The position numbers were made by a program, and so were the translations under genes. The notes under the pieces are model-generated. The model worked only from the letters and a program-made list of their open reading frames with translations, was not told where the DNA came from and searched no databases. From Stephanodiscus triporus (Eukaryota; Bacillariophyta; Thalassiosirophyceae; Thalassiosirales; Thalassiosiraceae), in assembly GCA_036939755.1 (NCBI GenBank), contig JALLAZ010000109.1, forward strand, positions 1 through 23,794: a DNA stretch of 23,794 nt, written 5' to 3'. Position 1 is the first letter of the stretch; each line of letters starts with the position of its first letter. Below are positions 19,769 through 23,794 of this stretch, in pieces.

Positions 19769-21017
19769 ATGGCGTCGAAGGCATGGTTCAAGCCGTCCGC
19801 CTTGCCGCAACTCATCGCCAAGTTCGATCCGCCACCATCGTCGTCCAATCCTCCCCCGGCATTCACAACTAGGAGGAGGAAAAGAGCCATCGAGGTATGG
19901 ACCACGACGTGCATAGTCACCAACTTCGGAATGATTAGTCGACGCGACGATGCCGACGACGACGGATCGTCGTCGTCATCTCCTCCCCGCTCCTCCCTCC
20001 CTCTTCCGCTGTGCTCGATATTGATCAACCCGTCGAATCCAAACCTCACCGGACCGCACTCCTTCCCCTACTTTCCTCGGGGAGGACCGGTGCCGTCTTC
20101 GCGTCCGAACAAACACGCGCATCACATCATGGGATACGTCTCGCAGTGGGGCGGCATGGACGTCGGCGGCGGTGAGTTTTTCGCAAAAAATCAATCGCAC
20201 CCCCACGTTTCTCGTCCGCAATATATACTCGTCCAACCCGCCCCTTCGTTACGCGCCCCCCCATCCCTTTTACTCAGGGATGCTCTTCTCGGCGGAGACC
20301 GTGGACGGCCTCGTCCATCGGCTCGGTGGTCCGAGGCTGCGCGCGGAATGCTCGCTCGTCCTCCCGCCCGCCGCGCACCGCCGCCGCGACGACGACGACG
20401 GCGAGATTTGTCCCGCGGGAACGGCCGTATCGACGTCTCCGGGCGGGATCGAACTCCGACGGCACTACGATGAGATAATACACACGACCCCGCCCTTTTA
20501 CAACCATCCTCCTCCTCCGTCTCCTCGCCCGCCGCCGCTGAAAACGAATGATGATGTGTCGAAGGAGGAGGAGGAGGAGGCGCTCGGTGACGAACGGCGC
20601 GCATCGTACGACGACGATGACGTCCACGCGCGGTCGAAGGATCTGCTGGGATCGTGCTACAGACGATCGTTCGAATTGGCATTCCGGGACGACGCGACGG
20701 AGGAGGAATACTACGAACGCGACGACGGCTGGATGCGAAATGCGTTGATGTCGTTGCTCCGGTCGACCGTTCTTCGCCCCGCCGGGCGATTAGGTAGTAG
20801 GAGAGTGGCCGTGCCGTTGTTGGGAGCCGGGTGCAGGGCCTTTCCGAAGGATGTCGCCATCGACGTCGCGGCGTCGGAGGGCGCATCTTGGCTTTCGCGG
20901 GCGGGGAGGGGCGGATGCTATGACGCGGACGGGAATGATACGGTGGTTTTTGGATTGCTCGAGAGGGAAGATGCGGAAGATCTCTCGGCTAAGATAAAGA
21001 CACTGCTGCTAGACTAA
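19769..21017 (+). CDS. Macro-domain (ADP-ribose-binding-like) protein
   Basis: Two exons, 19769-20171 and 20278-21017, joined by a GTGAGT donor and a TTTACTCAG acceptor within a Gly-Gly-Gly run; 380 aa. Macro-domain landmarks in order: SILINPSNPNLTG (usual INPAN); a glycine-rich turn before TVDGLVHRLGGPRL (usual GGGVDGAIHRAAGPEL); CPAGTAVSTSPGG (usual CPTGEAKIT), read as ICPAGTAV; HYDEIIHTTPPFY (usual YVIHTVGP); SCYRRSFELA; and VAVPLLGAGCRAFPKDVAIDVA (usual IAFPAISTGVYGFP), the phosphate-binding loop. Known members bind or hydrolyse ADP-ribose or its derivatives. It departs from the family by a long insertion between INPSN and VDG, an extra stretch after the GGG, and an Asp/Glu-rich loop of about 60 residues. 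Binding is therefore plausible but unproven. Its 5' flank is the 55-bp repeat. Confidence 0.82.
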
Positions 21018-21224
21018 GTCCCGAAACCCTCTCTAGAGTAGTAGTATCGTATCGTTACGAAATACGCATAGAACGGAGATCCTTCCGTCGATCCCCACTA
21101 ATCAAAAATGCCTACCTCCCCCCCCCCCCCCCCCCCAAACCTAATATATACACATCGGGCCAAACTCAAGTTATTGGTTTCTCAACGCCACGCCGAGAGA
21201 GAGTGAACCCATCCCGAAAAAATT
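21018..21224. other. Convergent spacer with a 19-C homopolymer
   Basis: 207 bp between the 3' ends of the macro-domain gene (+) and the kinase gene (-). It contains an uninterrupted run of 19 C at 21118-21136, which may be length-variable or mis-sized in the assembly. Nothing else is seen. Confidence 0.7.
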
Positions 21225-23191
21225 CTAAATGCTCGATTTTCGAACGTGGTGACGGACCGGGGACCGGTAGTTCGCCGCGATCTGCGCATTCGCGATGGCC
21301 CTGTTGGCAACCATCTGACTCACGTGAACCTTCGTCGCCTGGGAACTCGACTTGCCGTGCTTCCCAGCCGGCGAGGGCTTGAGCCTGCCGGGACTCTGGA
21401 GGAGGCTGTCCCCGCTCGCCGTCTCCCCCCGAACCCAGGGATGGTCCATGGCCTGCTCGGCCGTGTAGCGCCTCGTGCTGTCGATGTTCAATAGGCGATT
21501 CAGTAGGTCCTTCGCGCTCGGCGACAGGTCCTTCGCCCAGCGGGGGAATCGAAGCGTGAACTTCGTGCGGAGGTCAGGACTGTTGGGTATTAGTTGACAA
21601 TCGTCATCGAAGGGGAGGCAGCCGCACAGCAGGACGAATATGATGACCCCGAGAGCCCACGCGTCGACCGATTTGGTGTAATCCCGTCGCTGTATCATCT
21701 CGGGGGCGAGGTAGCCCCTCGTCCCGAGGAACGACGTCGCTAGCGGGCTGTCCGTCAAGATCTACGATTTTTTTTCGCCATTCCCAACCCCCCCCCCCGA
21801 GCGATCCACCGAAAGGAGAAAAAAATACAATACGGCTCGTCGAGTGAGATGCTCGTTCGATGAAAATAAATAAGATTTTTGACAACGCAGTGTTTTTCCC
21901 CCGTACCTTTGACAGACCGAAGTCGATGATCTTCACCTCTATGTCGTGCGAGCTCCTCGGCTTGTGCGCCAAGAGCAAATTCTCCGGCTTCATGTCCCTG
22001 TGTATGACGTTCTTCGAGTGCATGTAAACGAGCGCGCTCGTTACCTTTCGGACGATCCTGCTCGCCTCCTCCTCCGTGAGCGTTCCCTTCTGCACGACGT
22101 AATCGAACAATTCCCCCCCGCTCATCAGCTCCATGATTATGTATATCTTGTCCTCGGATAGGTACACGTCGTACAGCTCGATGATGTTGGGATGCTGCAA
22201 CGATCGGAGCGTGCGTATCTCGGTCAGGAATTGGTCCATCATCGAGTGACACGACGGATCGATCTCCGACTTGTCCACGATCTTGCAAGCGCGGGACTCG
22301 CCCGTGGCGAGCTCGACGCAGCGGTGGCACGTGGACGTCGATCCGACCCCGAGGACCTCGCACATCTCGTACTTGCGATAGAGCTTCGATTCGGCGTCCT
22401 GCGCGAATATATTTTCATTTTTCATTGGTTTTTCATCATGGTTTTGCGTTGGAGGGCAAGGGAGGGGGAGAGAGAGAGAGAGTGAGAGAGACGATGAACG
22501 AGATGGCGTCGAGCAATTGCGGAGGGGACACGGAAATCCATGAATTATGGGCCCAAGGGGGGCATGCATGCGATGCAATTCGACCATTAAACGAAGAAGA
22601 AGAAAAAAAAAGAGAAAAGCAACTCACGGGGCCATCGTGTATTTCGGCACACGGCCTCGTCGGACTCGATCCGTCCGGTTGCTTCTGCGCCCGCGACTGC
22701 GACTGCGACTGCAGCAACATGCTCATGCTGCTCGCCTCCTTCTCGAGTCCGCCGTACCTGGAGCTCATCAAAGGATCCGATCGTCGCGGACCGCCGCGAC
22801 TGCCCACGGATGAGGTCTTCTTCTCCTCCTGATCGTCGTCGTCGTTGTCGCGATATTTCGCCATCGCCTCCCCCCTCATGCGCCTGACGGAGTCGGGAGT
22901 GTCCGGTATCGGCGTGCCGAAGCCGGAGGACTCGCCGCCGTCGTCGCGGGGGGGCGGGGGGGGGGGAGGCGCGGCGGATCTCGCGCCGTGTCGGGAGGAG
23001 GAGGAGGAGGAGGAGGAGGGGGTGGCCTTCGTCGTGCCGCCGGGCACGGGACAGAAGCCGAAACACGGTCGGCCCCACCTGCCGCCGCCGTCGTAGTCGC
23101 TGTCGTATTCGACCCTCCCAACGTCGTTCGTCGAGGCCCGTAGGTCGTTCGTGAACACATCGCGGCGACTGCTGCTGAGGATGCCTCCCAT
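21225..23191 (-). CDS. CAMK-group Ser/Thr protein kinase with predicted N-myristoylation site
   Basis: Three exons: 23191-22628, 22398-21907 and 21761-21225 (530 aa, all phase 0; donors GTGAGT and GTACGG). The N-terminus MGGILSSSRRD fits the myristoylation pattern MGxxxS. About 185 low-complexity residues (Ser, Pro, Asp, a Gln-Ser tract) lead to a complete kinase domain: Gly loop LGVGSTS (203-209), catalytic Lys in ACKIVDK (227), Glu in FLTEIR (248), HRDMKPEN (321-328), DFG (347-349) and GYLAPEM (APE 371-373). MSGGELFDYV and KSVDAWALGVIIFVLLCG are typical of CAMK kinases (CDPK, CaMK, RSK C-terminal domain). A 60-residue Ser- and basic-rich tail follows; there are no EF-hands, so it is not a canonical CDPK. 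Catalytic residues look intact, so an active, possibly membrane-tethered kinase is expected. Confidence 0.9.
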
Positions 23192-23794
23192 GGTGATGCT
23201 CGCGTCGCAGGGTTGGCTTGTTTTTGGAGAGAGGGGGAGGGTAGATGCGGAGACCTTGGGGGGGGGATGAAGAGAATGTTAAGTAACGGTATGACAGGAC
23301 ATCATGGTGCGTTATTTCTTTTTTTTTGTGGTGGGGGAAAAAGATTTTCGGGGTTCGAGTTCCTGCCCAAACAAAAATACTATTAATTCCTACGTAATGA
23401 AAAGTGATTACTCTTCTAAGTTAGAGTAAAGTGAAAAAGGGGTCGACTATTACGGCACCAAAATAGAGACGAATGTATTCAATTTGATTTTTCATATATA
23501 CATGTGTTTCTCTTTTCTTTTACAAATTCCCGGTATGTTAATCTACAGGTTCCCACTAACCTGTGCGGTAGTGAAGACGCGCTAGCCGTAAAATTCACCA
23601 AGTCAAAACATATTCAATAGAGGAGTAATATCTACTCGCTCGCACTGGCTCCAAAATTTAGCATGCGACTGCCTGTGGTCATTTTCGTTTGCAACTTCAA
23701 CGCTCTTCTTCCGGAACTAGCAGATGTCCATGACATGCATCACCATTCCTTCTTGTTTTGTTTTTGTTCTCATCATGCTGTAATGAATCTGACT
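23192..23794. promoter_or_regulatory. Region upstream of the kinase gene
   Basis: 603 bp to the window edge. The part near the gene is G-rich (23228-23270 and 23328-23339), the rest AT-rich. No credible ORF or RNA gene is visible. It presumably holds the kinase promoter, but no specific element can be named. Confidence 0.4.

Noticed and set aside
23348..23365. B-box-like GGTTCGAGTTCC
   Set aside because: There is an extra base relative to the consensus and no A-box upstream at suitable distance; no cloverleaf.

Overview
The window looks like a nuclear segment of a diatom genome, most likely a centric species (inference). The reasons are short GT-AG introns (69 to 229 bp), densely packed genes on both strands, Asp/Arg/Thr/Val-rich low-complexity insertions built from GAC/GTC trinucleotides, and a gene mix typical of stramenopile algae: GT10 and GT14 glycosyltransferases, a sulfotransferase-like domain, a giant IPT/TIG surface protein, and core eukaryotic RNA-biology genes. 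No prokaryotic operon, CRISPR, phage or plasmid signature is visible.

Layout. 1-723 is a degenerate tandem array with a unit of about 30 bp (176-bp higher-order period) built around TGACGT/TGACGC. It runs directly into a small multi-pass membrane protein gene (797-1471, +). On the minus strand follow a four-exon gene whose 1135-aa product fuses a membrane anchor, a sulfotransferase-like domain, a second unidentified domain and a GT10 fucosyltransferase (1709-5379), and a five-exon ABCB-type half-transporter (5905-8414) whose Walker A motif is encoded by a 22-nt microexon. Between this and the divergent RBMX2/Snu17 gene (9020-9709, +) lie two related foldback elements (8500-8659 and 8779-8933). 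Next come NHP2 (9953-10492, -), a secreted GT14 enzyme (10840-12321, +), the five-exon tRNA-dihydrouridine synthase DUS3 (12597-15162, -), an IPT/TIG-repeat secreted protein (15979 onward, +), a macro-domain protein (19769-21017, +) and an N-myristoylation-competent CAMK-group kinase (21225-23191, -).

The IPT gene does not end naturally. In its 14th repeat it runs into an N (19698) followed by 55 bp identical to the end of the array at 669-723. This is either a collapsed assembly junction or insertion of array material.

The genes fall into two themes. RBMX2 (spliceosomal RES complex), NHP2 (H/ACA snoRNP) and DUS3 (tRNA modification) are RNA-processing housekeeping genes. The GT10/sulfotransferase fusion, GT14 and IPT proteins belong to the secretory pathway and cell surface. 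All multi-exon models below were built by hand from splice consensus and reading-frame continuity; each sums to an exact multiple of three and restores family motifs across the junctions. The most unusual items are the paired foldbacks (shared loop and tips, unrelated stems), the TGACGT array with its duplicated end at the broken IPT gene, and the sulfotransferase-GT10 fusion.
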